Shown: in pieces, positions 10,717 to 20,463 of the stretch
Layout of the letters: every line of letters starts with the position of its first letter
Numbering within the stretch: position 1 is the first letter of the stretch
Assembly (NCBI GenBank): GCA_023428695.1
Contig: JAEYWY010000034.1
Coordinates: forward strand, 62,001-126,000
Direction of reading: 5' to 3'
DNA length: 64,000 nucleotides
Origin: Bacteroidota bacterium
GTDB taxonomy: Bacteria > Bacteroidota > Bacteroidia > Cytophagales > Cyclobacteriaceae
Notes under the pieces: generated by a model
Databases searched by the model: none
What the model saw: the letters and a program-made list of their open reading frames with translations, nothing else
Told to the model about the DNA's origin: nothing
Translations under genes and position numbers: made by a program

Positions 10717-11222
10717 GGCAACTCGTCTGAATAACAGAAATCAAAGTAGCTGCAGCTTTTGCAGATGCCCGCACGAATCACCGGCGGACATTCTTGCCGG
10801 GATACGATTTCCCGCACTTCATTTTCCCAGCCGGGAATCTCAACGTCATCGTCGGCATCGTAGGCGACTTCCTTACGCTGTTTCAGCTTCGGGTACTCGA
10901 TAACGCCGGTTACGCCGTCAACACCGTTCTTCCGAAGTTTGAAGATGTAGTATTTCACCTGCGCCACGTGCGCATACTCAACCCGGGATGACTTCTTTAC
11001 TTCATGGATTACCTTATTCCGCGAATCATAAAAATCGATCTTGATACCATCAACCTCAATCTCCGTAAACTTTACTGCCCTGTCGGGATACGTTGTTTCG
11101 CCGATAAGCCTTCCTTCGGCGACCACGTCGGAAGTGTGTTCCATATGCACACCATTCGCGAAAAGCCATAGCTTCCGGTAGCAGAGGTGGTAGTAGGCGA
11201 TATGGGTGCCGGTGATGAGCAT
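10713..11222 (-). CDS. cas4: Cas4 RecB-type nuclease with iron-sulfur cluster
   Basis: A 169-residue Cas4. Cys14 near the start and the C-terminal trio Cys154, Cys157 and Cys163 (in GICKSCSYFDFC) are the four ligands expected for the 4Fe-4S cluster. The PD-(D/E)XK nuclease core is visible as IKIDFYDSRN, HEVKKSS and the QVKYYIF motif. In type I-B systems Cas4 trims prespacers and helps choose those next to a correct PAM. The gene overlaps cas1 by four bases and follows cas3 after 67 bases. All expected motifs are present, so it should be active. Confidence 0.97.
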   Translation of the reverse strand: MLITGTHIAYYHLCYRKLWLFANGVHMEHTSDVVAEGRLIGETTYPDRAVKFTEIEVDGIKIDFYDSRNKVIHEVKKSSRVEYAHVAQVKYYIFKLRKNGVDGVTGVIEYPKLKQRKEVAYDADDDVEIPGWENEVREIVSRQECPPVIRAGICKSCSYFDFCYSDELP

Positions 11223-11289
11223 TGCATATATTATATCAATACAGTCCGTCGCGAGACCTCAGCGCATGCCGTTCTTTCGTGGTTAACTT

Positions 11290-13611
11290 CTATTCAAGTT
11301 GATCAGAGGCATCCCAGACTTCTTGTTCATCGAACAGCAGACCTAGCTCAGAGACGTACTTTTTGTTGAGCACCCAGAATGAAATTGTGATTATCCTTGA
11401 TTCACCCTGAAAACTATAGGAGTCTCGAAACAGAGAAGTATCCCCTGCATTTATAAGTTGGGCGAACTTGTTTTTCCGAATTTGAACCATTAGTCTATCA
11501 GCTCCGATGAAATCAAGCTTCGAGAGGTGCGCCACATATTTGCCTCTCAAACTCTTGGGAAGCACCTTGATCCCATCAAATTGTTTATAGAAGTCCTCTT
11601 CGGTCCGCATAGATCGTAGCATGGGATAAAGGAAATTCAAGGAACTTGTAACCAGCTCGTACGTCTTTTGGAAGTCATTAAATTCCTTTGGGTCCCATTT
11701 GTCGTATACCTTGTCAATGTAGAACTGCAGTTTTCTCTCCATTACTGTACCGCTATCCATGGTCACGATGTCCTTCAGCGCATCAAGAGTCTTCTCGATT
11801 AGGCTAGTTCTGTAAATGAATCTGACTGATGGTAGGTTCTCAGTGAAAATAGTCAGGGGACAAATGCCTTTCATTCTTTGTCTATTGACGCGGCCAAATC
11901 GTTGGATAAGAGCGTCAATTGGAGCTGGCTCTGTATATAGCACATCAAAATCAATATCCAAACTAACTTCTATTGCCTGAGTTCCTACAAGGAGTTGAAT
12001 TTCGAAATTTCCTCCACCTTCGCCTTCGCGCAGGGCACGCTCGTGAGCACTTCTGTCTTCACCTGTAAAGGAACTATGAAGAAGAACAGAATTCGTAGCA
12101 TGCGGCCTAAGGAGTTGATACACCTCTTGTGATTGCTTCACTGTATTACATACGACCAGTACTCTCTTTCCTCTCTTTATATCAGAAATGATGAGGTCAG
12201 TGTTTTGATCCAACCGCCCCTTGCGCAATTCGATCCGATGTCGGTCGAATGATTTGTATAGGTCCGCATCGGCCATTATCGAAACCGGCTCAATTACTTT
12301 TGCAAGTTCGGCTTTCAAGAAGGAGGGCAGAGTGGCAGTCATGATCAGCACCTTGGCATTTAACTTTCTCGTAAGGACTTCCAATAAGACCTTTATCTGG
12401 GCAAATACGGTGGGGCTATAAGCATGAATTTCATCAAAGATAAAAAGGCCACCGACGCATTGAAAGAGTCCCGGCTCGAAGCCTTTTACTCCAAAAAGGT
12501 GTTTCAGCAATTGAAATGGGGTGATTATTTTCAATGGAGTGTATATAGACCGAAATTTTTCACGCAATTCGCTGATAGCATGCTTCTTTTCTTTAACATC
12601 GAATTGAAAGTCATCAAAGTAATCATATAGAAAGTCATTAAGCTTGCCGTGGAGCATGCCGACCTTGCTTTCATTGAAAGCTGTTTCATTATCTCGAAGC
12701 CTTTCAAACATTGCATTAATCGATGCGGTAAACGGCAACACGTAAAATGCACGACCCTGACCGAAATGTTTCAGCTGTTTTCTTAGCCACAACATCGCGG
12801 ATTCAGTCTTCCCTGATCCAGTTGGTGCTGTTAATACCACATTACCCACAGTTTTGCTACAAAGGACTTGATGTTGATAAAAATCATTACCTGACCCTCT
12901 CAGTTCGTTCCGCTTGCGGTCCAGAAATCCAAAATCGGAGTCCTCGATGACTTCAATTCTTGTTTCTCGGGCGGAACCCATGTGATCACAGGTCTTCAAC
13001 GCCCCAAGCAACAACGCCAAAACCAAATAATCGTGGTTAAGGGCGTCTTTCGCGGATGAAGCGTCCCGTACGTAGCTTCTGATGAAATACTCGGGATGAG
13101 TTGGTTTTATCTCTTGGATCTTGATTTCATAGTTGTCGGCGAGGAGTCGTTGAATCTCATTAACGGGCAGTTTTCTAAATTCGGCTTCAAAGTCTAAGAG
13201 ATCCTCCGTGTATACATCAAACGGAGTCTCTTGGCAAGACTTGTATGCATCCAGATAACGTAACAGGTCATTAAAGCTTTTGTGATGTCCCGCGATTACA
13301 AGGATGATTTTCTTTCGAAGAGCGGGGTCGATTGAAATAGCTTCAACAAAAGGCAGCGAAAAAAGTTCATGACGTTGACTTTCCCATTGGTGTGGCTGTT
13401 TGGCCAGGAGGCGTTGAAACTCGGAGTGTCCTTTCCCAAGGTCGTGAAAGATGATCGCCAGCCGAACTGCCCTCCAAAAGTCCATATTTACCGTTGCCAA
13501 AAACGACTCGCTTGCTGTTAAACAAGTCTGAAGAGCTTTTTGGACATGCAGGCAATCATCGATATGTTCCTTCAACGATAATTGCGGATAGGACTTCGCG
13601 AGCAATTCCAT
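11290..13611 (-). CDS. cas3: Cas3 HD nuclease-helicase
   Basis: A 773-residue Cas3 with the HD nuclease fused ahead of the helicase. HD-domain residues are His16, the HD pair at 56-57 (IIFHDLGKGH), His109-His110 (VIAGHHKS) and a late Asp-His at 209-210. The superfamily 2 helicase shows Walker A at about 261-270 (TAPTGSGKTE), the DEIH box at 393-396, motif III MTATLP at 425-430, and a C-terminal QRFGRVNRQR arginine-finger motif. It is recruited by target-bound Cascade to unwind and degrade invading DNA. It starts 5 bases after the cas5 stop. All catalytic motifs look intact. Confidence 0.98.
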   Translation of the reverse strand: MELLAKSYPQLSLKEHIDDCLHVQKALQTCLTASESFLATVNMDFWRAVRLAIIFHDLGKGHSEFQRLLAKQPHQWESQRHELFSLPFVEAISIDPALRKKIILVIAGHHKSFNDLLRYLDAYKSCQETPFDVYTEDLLDFEAEFRKLPVNEIQRLLADNYEIKIQEIKPTHPEYFIRSYVRDASSAKDALNHDYLVLALLLGALKTCDHMGSARETRIEVIEDSDFGFLDRKRNELRGSGNDFYQHQVLCSKTVGNVVLTAPTGSGKTESAMLWLRKQLKHFGQGRAFYVLPFTASINAMFERLRDNETAFNESKVGMLHGKLNDFLYDYFDDFQFDVKEKKHAISELREKFRSIYTPLKIITPFQLLKHLFGVKGFEPGLFQCVGGLFIFDEIHAYSPTVFAQIKVLLEVLTRKLNAKVLIMTATLPSFLKAELAKVIEPVSIMADADLYKSFDRHRIELRKGRLDQNTDLIISDIKRGKRVLVVCNTVKQSQEVYQLLRPHATNSVLLHSSFTGEDRSAHERALREGEGGGNFEIQLLVGTQAIEVSLDIDFDVLYTEPAPIDALIQRFGRVNRQRMKGICPLTIFTENLPSVRFIYRTSLIEKTLDALKDIVTMDSGTVMERKLQFYIDKVYDKWDPKEFNDFQKTYELVTSSLNFLYPMLRSMRTEEDFYKQFDGIKVLPKSLRGKYVAHLSKLDFIGADRLMVQIRKNKFAQLINAGDTSLFRDSYSFQGESRIITISFWVLNKKYVSELGLLFDEQEVWDASDQLE

Positions 13612-13616
13612 GGCTT

Positions 13617-14300
13617 TTATCTGATTCCGGAAAAATCCAGTTCATGAAAAAAGATATCGACTTCTTCGCCTAAGACGGTGTCACGATAGGCCCTGCAATT
13701 AGCTTTTGTTCTGGACTCATAGTTAATCACCGAATACGCCTCAGTTCCAATATTCTGTCTTGGAATTGTGTTGGTGAAATACTTCGGTAGCGCCTGGATC
13801 GTTCCTGGAAGGTGGTGATTCTTGAACGGTACGATTTGACCGCGAATTTTCTCGGGATGATCAACCGACTCTAGCTTTTTTTTCGATTTCAAGGATCTTA
13901 TGTCAACAGTTGCGAGATCATTTTGTCTCCCCAGGACTAAAGGGTAGGTGGGGCTTATGAAATAGTCGGCTATTGTTTTTTCGGTTACATAAATCCTCAG
14001 AAAAGTCTCGTAGAGGAACTCTCTCTTTACTACGTTGGACTTGGCGGTGTTTGTGGGCTTTCTGTTGATATTGCTATTGATCATATAGATTGTTTCAATA
14101 TCAACAGCTTTGGATGCATATTCGAAGTAATAGCCCAGAGATATTCGATCATGACTCAAGTACGTTCCCGCTGCAGCGTTTATTAATCCTAAGACTGTGC
14201 TAAGCGGAGGGACTTCCAAGGTTGGTTGGAAGCCACTTATTAAGTTAGGAAACCTAAAGCTGGCTGTCCAACTCCTGATATCGATGGTATATATCTCCAT
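13617..14300 (-). CDS. cas5: Cas5 Cascade subunit (type I-B)
   Basis: A 227-residue Cas5. The N-terminus MEIYTIDIRSWTASFRFPN is the first RRM strand plus the typical W/F-rich continuation, and PPLSTVLGLINAAAG is the conserved Cas5 motif that follows (usually P....LLGLL.aa.G). Cas5 caps the 5' handle of the crRNA in the Cascade complex and contacts Cas8. The gene is two bases downstream of cas7 and five bases before cas3, within the operon. Subtype assignment (Cas5t/Cas5h-like) rests on its neighbours Cas8b1 and Cas7/Cst2. Confidence 0.9.
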   Translation of the reverse strand: MEIYTIDIRSWTASFRFPNLISGFQPTLEVPPLSTVLGLINAAAGTYLSHDRISLGYYFEYASKAVDIETIYMINSNINRKPTNTAKSNVVKREFLYETFLRIYVTEKTIADYFISPTYPLVLGRQNDLATVDIRSLKSKKKLESVDHPEKIRGQIVPFKNHHLPGTIQALPKYFTNTIPRQNIGTEAYSVINYESRTKANCRAYRDTVLGEEVDIFFHELDFSGIR

Positions 14301-14302
14301 TA

Positions 14303-15397
14303 TTAGATACCTTCAGACAGCTTGGTACAATACTGATCAATCGCCTCATTTACAGTCCCTACCTCAACACGTGGGTAATCAGGTCCGAGATTCTCCAGTG
14401 ATTTCAAATCTGCATGAACCTCATTTAGAAATCCCATACGTATTCCAATGAAAACGGTCCCTCGGATTTGTTCTTTATAATCCTTCAGTACCTCTTTAAT
14501 AGCTTCTACGCTAAGGTATGCCTTCTCGCTGCGACTTCCTTCGCCCGCGGCAATATGTGAAAACGGGTGATTACCACTGGTGGTAGTGGCGAGGATAATA
14601 AACTTGGGCGTGACGTCTCCCATGTTACTTGTTTGCATCGCTCCACCACTGATAACCTTCAGCGCTTGGATCGTGTCGGTTATTCTTTTCAGCCTGATTT
14701 CCTTGGGTAGCTGCACCAGCTTTTGTGGATTGCCTTTCGCGTTCTTAACAAAAGGGTCGTCAATTTCGACCGCACCTGCTTTCAAAGCTTCTTCTTTTCC
14801 CTTTTCGGTCAGGTTCTTGAAGCCGGTTTTATTGTACGACGCAAATGTTCCAACTTGGCCCAGGTCAAGTGATAGCATTCCTTTCATGATTGCGCTATAT
14901 TCTTCCTTGCTATATGGAACCGAATCGCCTTCTTGTCTTGCCATGCTGGACCAATTCTCGGCAGTGCTGGTTGAAGATACGGATACGATTGCCGAGTTTC
15001 TTAAGGGCGATACACGAGTTACGGTGACATCTTCCTTCTTTTCTTTTCCTTTGCTATCGAGCACGGGGTTTCCGTCGTCATCTCTAACGGTCTCTTTTGC
15101 CGCCTTCATGTATCCAAAGACGTCGTCATCGGGGTACTTGATGGGATCAGCTGCTGTAAATGCAATCTTGCTGTCCCGTGTAATGGGCGACAAGTTCCAA
15201 CCAAAGTGCTTTTGCAATGCATCGCGCCACCAGAATCTCCAGGCTTGGCCGGAAACATACGTGTACGTCCGACCATTCTTGTAGACCTTCTTGGTAGCTA
15301 CCGCGTTATCGAAATTTGAAGAGTTGCTTTTTCCTGCATTATTTAGTGCGACTACGTCAACGTCCAGGAGGACAAATGCTTGAGTTTTCAGGTTCAT
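14303..15397 (-). CDS. cas7: Cas7 (Cst2/DevR-like) Cascade backbone subunit
   Basis: A 364-residue RAMP protein of the Cst2/DevR group. The family hallmark is the opening strand QAFVLLDVDVVALNNAGK followed by a lysine- and tyrosine-rich stretch with VSGQAWRFWWRDAL, equivalent to the S.qa.R...R motif. Later landmarks are the serine-rich ISGGAMQTSNMGDVTP and the segment FSHIAAGEGSRSE. Multiple copies coat the crRNA spacer in Cascade. It lies between cas8b1 and cas5 with gaps of 7 and 2 bases, so translation is probably coupled. Confidence 0.93.
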   Translation of the reverse strand: MNLKTQAFVLLDVDVVALNNAGKSNSSNFDNAVATKKVYKNGRTYTYVSGQAWRFWWRDALQKHFGWNLSPITRDSKIAFTAADPIKYPDDDVFGYMKAAKETVRDDDGNPVLDSKGKEKKEDVTVTRVSPLRNSAIVSVSSTSTAENWSSMARQEGDSVPYSKEEYSAIMKGMLSLDLGQVGTFASYNKTGFKNLTEKGKEEALKAGAVEIDDPFVKNAKGNPQKLVQLPKEIRLKRITDTIQALKVISGGAMQTSNMGDVTPKFIILATTTSGNHPFSHIAAGEGSRSEKAYLSVEAIKEVLKDYKEQIRGTVFIGIRMGFLNEVHADLKSLENLGPDYPRVEVGTVNEAIDQYCTKLSEGI

Positions 15398-15404
15398 GGT
15401 GATC

Positions 15405-16802
15405 TTAGTTTTCAGTGATTAGTTCATTTTCGTCATCCATTGGTTCTGCGGCGACTTTGAGTTTAAGTTCGTGAAGACGTTCGTAGATTGCGATAAGGAG
15501 TAGGTCTCTTATTTCCCGCCAATTGCCGCCATCTGGGAACAGGTATTCGGCACAATCCTCGAGAGTGACGAGAGGATCCTTTCCATCCTGATGATAGTTC
15601 TGTTCAGTTAACCGCAACACAAACAAGCGTACTTCGTTGGCTGACTTCGCACGATGTAGTCGCCTTATGCAGTTCTCGATAAAGTCAGCTTCTCTATGTG
15701 CAACTATGAAATCAGCTATGTGTCTTATTTTTTCAAGGGTTCTCTTTTCCATATTTCTAACTAGGGTTTGGTAAGTTTCAGCAATCTTAAATGGAAACGG
15801 ATGATATCTCGACCAGCGCGCCATATGGTGCAAAATGGACGAACCGTTAACTAATCTCGCGAGAATTTCATTTCTCCATGTTCGGAAGTCATCATAGGTA
15901 AATGTCTCCTTCCCTTCCCACACCTCAGTCTCCGAATTGAAAACGGCTTTGGCCTTCGAGTTTCGATAATGGGACTTAACAAACTTTAGCCACGCTCGGG
16001 CCAAATGGGAGCTAGTGCAATGGATATAAAACTTGAATACTTGGGAAGTAAGGGTATGAATCGCTATATCAGGCCCGGCGGCAAAGTTTGTGAAGTGGTA
16101 GAGTGTCAACGAGGGTGCGTTCTCGCTCACCTTGTTTGCACCGTCGAAGAAAATGCTTCTCAATTGACGCAAACATTCGTCAACGAAATTGAAAATTGCA
16201 TTCGACGGATTGTTGAAAGGAGATTTCAGAATGCTTGCCGAAATTCCGCTTGCAAGGTCGCGAACATTGGCCCGGCAATTCTGGCGGACAAAGAATTCTG
16301 AAATGCGTTCATCATTGCTTGAAATCAAGGCGATTTTGTCACTAAGTTGCATCAGACCGAACGGTGCGAAGAATGTCCTTATGAGGACTTCTTTTGATAG
16401 CATCAAGCCTTCGTCGAATGAATGATGAAAATTCAAGTATGTGCCTGACCCCGACAGAATGTACTTGTCTCTACCAGCGGCGAAGAGATGGGTTTGGCGC
16501 CCCGAGATACGGCAATATCCCTCTTTGAAAGGAGAAGTATCATCGAGGAGCGAGTGGTAGTATTTGAGGGTTTCCCGCTTCTTTTGGTCACCCCTAAATT
16601 GTGCTTGAGTAATTGGAGAATTGAGAAAAAAAGCATGTAGTTTCCCGTCCCACGAGTCGATGTAGATGTCAGTAACATACTCGATCAGTCCGTGCATATC
16701 CTTTTCCTCGAGATGGGGTTCATTCTGCAGAAATTTAAGGACATAGCCTCCCGCATCGACGATAGGGTCACCGGTTAGTTCTAAGAAAGGATTCGTGTCC
16801 AT
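15405..16802 (-). CDS. cas8b1: Cas8b1 (Cst1-like) Cascade large subunit
   Basis: A 465-residue protein in the slot of the type I-B large subunit. It opens NPFLELTGDPIVDAGGYVL, matching the P.vD.G motif that starts Cst1/Cas8b1 proteins, and continues with GRQTHLFAAGRDKYILSGSG. Cas8 recognises the PAM and recruits Cas3. Some Cst1 members carry two CXXC pairs; here the expected first pair reads CRIS and no CXXC pair is visible, so the zinc site seems lost. Calling it Cas8b1 rather than another Cas8 rests on this motif and on Cas7/Cst2 next to it. Confidence 0.82.
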   Translation of the reverse strand: MDTNPFLELTGDPIVDAGGYVLKFLQNEPHLEEKDMHGLIEYVTDIYIDSWDGKLHAFFLNSPITQAQFRGDQKKRETLKYYHSLLDDTSPFKEGYCRISGRQTHLFAAGRDKYILSGSGTYLNFHHSFDEGLMLSKEVLIRTFFAPFGLMQLSDKIALISSNDERISEFFVRQNCRANVRDLASGISASILKSPFNNPSNAIFNFVDECLRQLRSIFFDGANKVSENAPSLTLYHFTNFAAGPDIAIHTLTSQVFKFYIHCTSSHLARAWLKFVKSHYRNSKAKAVFNSETEVWEGKETFTYDDFRTWRNEILARLVNGSSILHHMARWSRYHPFPFKIAETYQTLVRNMEKRTLEKIRHIADFIVAHREADFIENCIRRLHRAKSANEVRLFVLRLTEQNYHQDGKDPLVTLEDCAEYLFPDGGNWREIRDLLLIAIYERLHELKLKVAAEPMDDENELITEN

Positions 16803-16853
16803 AGGAGTTCGTTCGTAACTACATCGGATAAATATTCACTTTGCTTGCTCGCA

Positions 16854-17630
16854 TCACTTTACAAGCTTCACACACCCAAACCCCATCGCATTCTTTTCGC
16901 CCATACCGGCATAATAACCGACTTCGTGTAGCTCCACGGGCGCGGTGAGCTCAAATCGAAACAGATAGGCAATTACCTTTGTCTCCTTTTCGGTTCCTTC
17001 CTTGATCACGGTTCCTTTTTTCCGGGGCTCGCTCAGCAGACGGAATGAGTAGTCCGACCCCTGATACTCTGCAACATCGGAATCTCCATGTACCGCCAGT
17101 GCGGCGTGTTTTCGTACCAGGTTTTGAATCAGGATCGGGCCAAAGGCAATATCGTGCGGACTAAGGTATGCGGTGCTGTAGTCGTCACGCAGGGCTGATA
17201 CAACAATGGGAGACAGGCATTCGTATCGCGTTGTCGTCCGAAAAACGGGGGCTGACTGTGCTTCAACCTTGGTCACTTTAAAATCGACCTGATAACTCTG
17301 GTTCCCGAGTCCACAGTGTTGATGCAGGAACAAACCCTTAATGAAGTTTTCCATGCTTGCATCAACCATGAAGCGAACATTCAATTGGACATCGTCTCCG
17401 AGCAAATGAACCGCATCGCCCACAATCTTATAAGGCCGTAGATCCAGCTGAGAGAAAGTAAACATCTTGAAGGATCGTTTGTCGAACTGGAATCCGCGCT
17501 CATGAAGGAATTCGCTGTAGGAAGAGTCGGCCCTACTAATGACCTTATAAATCCAGGATGACACAGCATATTGATAATTAAGAGGGAGCTGGTTGCCTCT
17601 GATGCGTGTGAGCGTTAGTAGCAGTTCCAT
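16854..17630 (-). CDS. cas6: Cas6 pre-crRNA endoribonuclease
   Basis: A 258-residue Cas6 with the usual two RRM-like halves. The N-terminus (ELLLTLTRIRGNQLPLNYQY) and the FLHERGF motif with His43 are typical, and the C-terminus carries the glycine-rich loop GYYAGMGEKNAMGFGCVKL that marks the family. It cuts within each repeat to leave the 8-base handle ATTGAAAT on every crRNA. It is the first gene of the cas operon. The 347 bases upstream presumably hold the operon promoter. Full length. Confidence 0.95.
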   Translation of the reverse strand: MELLLTLTRIRGNQLPLNYQYAVSSWIYKVISRADSSYSEFLHERGFQFDKRSFKMFTFSQLDLRPYKIVGDAVHLLGDDVQLNVRFMVDASMENFIKGLFLHQHCGLGNQSYQVDFKVTKVEAQSAPVFRTTTRYECLSPIVVSALRDDYSTAYLSPHDIAFGPILIQNLVRKHAALAVHGDSDVAEYQGSDYSFRLLSEPRKKGTVIKEGTEKETKVIAYLFRFELTAPVELHEVGYYAGMGEKNAMGFGCVKLVK

Positions 17631-17977
17631 TGGTAGTTGTTTAAACTATAATATATAAAGCCTCTTCTTCGAAGCACTAAGATGGATTCGAAATCACATG
17701 TTAGGGGTCTTATGTTTTCCTGATAGCTAATGTGATAAGAACATTGTGACATCTAGTGTCAAAAATCCCGGTCATAACAACTTTTGTGAATTGTTCTACA
17801 AAATATAGTGAACATTCACCCCAGTCCGCCCAATAAATCTTTCCAACCTCGCAGATTTTCTTCCGAAGGCCTACGAATTAATCCCCCGGTGTAGGATTGG
17901 ATCTCCAAAATTCCCAATCAGAAATCCGCAACTCGAAATGGAACCATCATTCAACGTCGCTACCATCGGAATACGCC
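17631..17977. other. intergenic region upstream of the cas operon
   Basis: No gene is supported in these 347 bases. The part next to cas6 is A/T-rich on the minus strand (TATATTATAGTTTAAAC at about 17643-17660) and is a plausible place for the cas promoter, but I could not fix a -33/-7 pair. The half nearer 17978 contains a tract resembling common Bacteroidota intergenic filler (AAATTCCCAATCAGAAATCC). Confidence 0.5.
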
Positions 17978-18787
17978 TTAATCACCCCACTCATACCCAT
18001 ACTCCTCAGCCATTTCATAAAACCTTTCAGACTCATCCTCCCAACCCAGTTCATCATACACCCAACTCTTGATCGCATACGCCGTAGCGCATTTTGGATT
18101 TGTGAGGAGAATTCTGTCCGCGGTGTCGAGGGCTTTGTTGGATTGACCGGATTTGTGGTATGTGATGGCGAGGTTGAGGTAGGATTGTTCTTCGGTGGGT
18201 GCTATCGTGATCGCGTGTTGCAGGATAGAAACGGCGGAGTCGTATCTGGAGGTCGATGCATAAAGGTGTGCGAGGTTGTTTAGGAAGGCAACGTCGTCCT
18301 CGCGGCGGAGTTCAAGGAACGCGATGGCCTCCGGTGTTTTGTCGAGTGTCCGGAGAACGGCGACGTACCGATCCACGGCGTCCTCATCATCAGGTGCGTG
18401 TACCAGGTACGCTGTGAGGTCGGCAGACTCATTTTCGTAATTCTGCTTGCTCCGCCAGAGGTCAGAGCGGACTGCGAGTAATCCGTAGCTCCCGGGAGCG
18501 AAGGCGATGGCTTGTCCGATGTGGTAGAATGCTGCATCAATTTCATTTAGCTCGCGTAAACAGATTGCCTTGAACCAATGCACAGCTGCACTTTCTTCGT
18601 ATATTTTTTTAAGTTTGAAGATTGTCTTCAATCCATCTTTATACCTATCGTTGTTGATATGATCCCAGGCGGCGTTCCAGATTAATGTGTCTGTTGCTTT
18701 GTGATAGGTGAAAGTAGGGTAGAGATCCTGAGCGAAGGTTGTCGAAACATAAAGAGTTCCAGCAATCAGTAGGGCTATCGTTTTCAT
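17978..18787 (-). CDS. secreted tetratricopeptide-repeat protein
   Basis: A 269-residue protein with a signal peptide (MKTIALLIAGTLYVSTTFAQ); the ATG at 18787 was chosen because it opens that signal. The rest is helical with TPR spacing, for example NNLAHLYASTSRYDSAVSIL, YLNLAITYHKSGQSNKALD and YAIKSWVYDELGWEDESERFYEMAEEYG. There are six or seven units and no other domain. TPR proteins of this type act as periplasmic scaffolds for protein contacts. No partner is evident: it stands alone between the cas operon and chrA, read in the same direction as both. Confidence 0.8.
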   Translation of the reverse strand: MKTIALLIAGTLYVSTTFAQDLYPTFTYHKATDTLIWNAAWDHINNDRYKDGLKTIFKLKKIYEESAAVHWFKAICLRELNEIDAAFYHIGQAIAFAPGSYGLLAVRSDLWRSKQNYENESADLTAYLVHAPDDEDAVDRYVAVLRTLDKTPEAIAFLELRREDDVAFLNNLAHLYASTSRYDSAVSILQHAITIAPTEEQSYLNLAITYHKSGQSNKALDTADRILLTNPKCATAYAIKSWVYDELGWEDESERFYEMAEEYGYEWGD

Positions 18788-19190
18788 GATGCCAAGGTAA
18801 ACAGATGTTGTGACAGGTGATGTCAAACCAGTGAGTGGAATTACAAAACTTCCTTGCGATGAAAAAGAACACCATCTGAAAATCGTACACCCAATCATTT
18901 AACGCACACACATCAGATGTCAGCCGCCAGCACGTTTTCCCTCTGCACGGTGAGTACTACAGTCAAAAAAATTCTCTGCGCAACTCCGCGACCCCGTCCC
19001 GGCTTCATGTTTGCGTTTCTGAATGAGTGTGCGAATGTGAATTTATCGGATTCCAATTAAGATAAATTTTGTTAGAACTGAGCGCAGGTCCCTTCAGGGA
19101 ACACAAGGGTGCGGGTGGGAAAATTCATACATCAGGAATGCAGGAACCCCACGTGACAAAACCCGATTTACAACGGGAACATCGAAATTA
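18788..19190. other. intergenic region, no gene seen
   Basis: About 400 bases between the TPR gene start and the chrA stop. The only local structure noticed is a G-rich tract at 19085-19125 with a small hairpin (TCCCTTCAGGGA). No open frame here has a believable protein. Confidence 0.5.
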
Positions 19191-20309
19191 TCAGACGAAG
19201 GTCAACACATACCCCGCCACCGCCCCGCCAATAACAATCAACGCCGAATTTACTTTCTTAAAGTAAAACGTTACCACAAAACTCGCGACAGCTATCGCAA
19301 TCGTTCGCCAATCGAGTAGCGTTTCGCGACCCATCTCAATAACAACTGCCAGAATGATGGCGATGGAAACAACATTCACCGTATCGAGAAATGCCGACAT
19401 CACCGGAGACTTCCGCAACTTCGGTATGATCGGGTTCGCAAATGCCACGAATATGAACGACGGCAGAAATATTCCCACCGTTGCAGCAACAGCACCGTAA
19501 ACTCCACCAATCTGCCAGCCGATGAATGTTGCCGACGAGAACACCGGTCCCGGTGTGAATTGCCCGACAGCGATTGCATCTATAAGCTGTTGCTTTGAGA
19601 GGAGTCCGCGGTTGACCAACTCGGCGTCGAGAAACGCGAATAACACGTAACCGCTGCCGTAGAGGATTGCACCAACCTTAAGAAACGTGAGAAAGATTTG
19701 CCAGTTGGAAATCTCACGGATTGCAGGACTAAATAGCGCAAGCGGAATTACAGATGAAAGTCTGTCGCGTTTCGTTATGAAGTAAATCAATACCCCAACA
19801 GCGCCGCCGCCGAAGAGTACGTAAATCTCGTTAACGCCGAGCAGGGTGATGATTGCTGCGAGTACGCCAAGCGTTGCAAGTGTCCATGATTTCACCGCTT
19901 TCTTTCCGAGTGATATCATTGTTGACGTAATGATGGCGATAATTGCGGGCTTGATTCCATAGATGAAACGCTGTACGTCAGGCAGCGATCCATATTCTTT
20001 GTACGCCCACGCAATTGCCCCGGTGATAACTACGGCAGGGAAAATGAAACACGCACCCGCAACAACAAGGCCTTTCCATCCCGCGCGTTCATGACCACAA
20101 TGCATCGTCATCTCGGTAGAATTTGGCCCCGGAATCAGATTGGTTGCGCCCACGAGATCCAGAAAGTGTTCACCTGAAATCCACTTGCGCTTCTTCACAA
20201 TCTCGTCCTCCATCATGGCGATGTGTGCCGCCGGTCCGCCGAAAGCAATACAGCCCAGCCGGAAGAAGACGAGGGCGACTTCGGAAATCCTGGTGTGATC
20301 GTGAGGCAT
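19191..20309 (-). CDS. chrA: chromate transporter, ChrA family
   Basis: A 372-residue inner-membrane protein with two homologous CHR halves. The N-terminal half has the signature FRLGCIAFGGPAAHIAMMEDE and the loop NLIPGPNSTEMTMHCG; the C-terminal half repeats it as the GQFTPGPVFSSATFIGWQIGG segment. Ten to twelve hydrophobic spans can be drawn. ChrA proteins export chromate, using the proton gradient in some cases. It is monocistronic, with a histidine near the start (MPHDHTRISEV). Full length for a two-domain ChrA, and no frameshift seen. Confidence 0.93.
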   Translation of the reverse strand: MPHDHTRISEVALVFFRLGCIAFGGPAAHIAMMEDEIVKKRKWISGEHFLDLVGATNLIPGPNSTEMTMHCGHERAGWKGLVVAGACFIFPAVVITGAIAWAYKEYGSLPDVQRFIYGIKPAIIAIITSTMISLGKKAVKSWTLATLGVLAAIITLLGVNEIYVLFGGGAVGVLIYFITKRDRLSSVIPLALFSPAIREISNWQIFLTFLKVGAILYGSGYVLFAFLDAELVNRGLLSKQQLIDAIAVGQFTPGPVFSSATFIGWQIGGVYGAVAATVGIFLPSFIFVAFANPIIPKLRKSPVMSAFLDTVNVVSIAIILAVVIEMGRETLLDWRTIAIAVASFVVTFYFKKVNSALIVIGGAVAGYVLTFV

Positions 20310-20463
20310 AGATGTTTTCGGACTTTTTTAAAAAGCAATAATACGAGAAAATGAATTGTGTTTGGGAAAGGCTGCTGGCAGGTGGCTTGAACGTGAGCGT
20401 CAACACGGACGTGACAAGGAGTAGGTGTTGTATTTTCATTTTTCCGGGACTAAAGTGTGTACT

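Noticed and set aside
14580..15284. A 234-codon open frame opposite cas7
   Set aside because: Cas7 motifs are unmistakable on the other strand; the antisense product is Ser- and Phe-rich without a domain.
9712..17630. The idea that the cas region hides an extra, novel defence gene
   Set aside because: Every frame between 9423 and 17630 is accounted for by the eight standard type I-B genes with gaps of at most 67 bases.
19069..19190. G-rich segment with a small hairpin considered as a riboswitch or structured RNA
   Set aside because: No complete set of conserved boxes for cobalamin, SAM or other known riboswitches was found, and no gene follows in the right direction.
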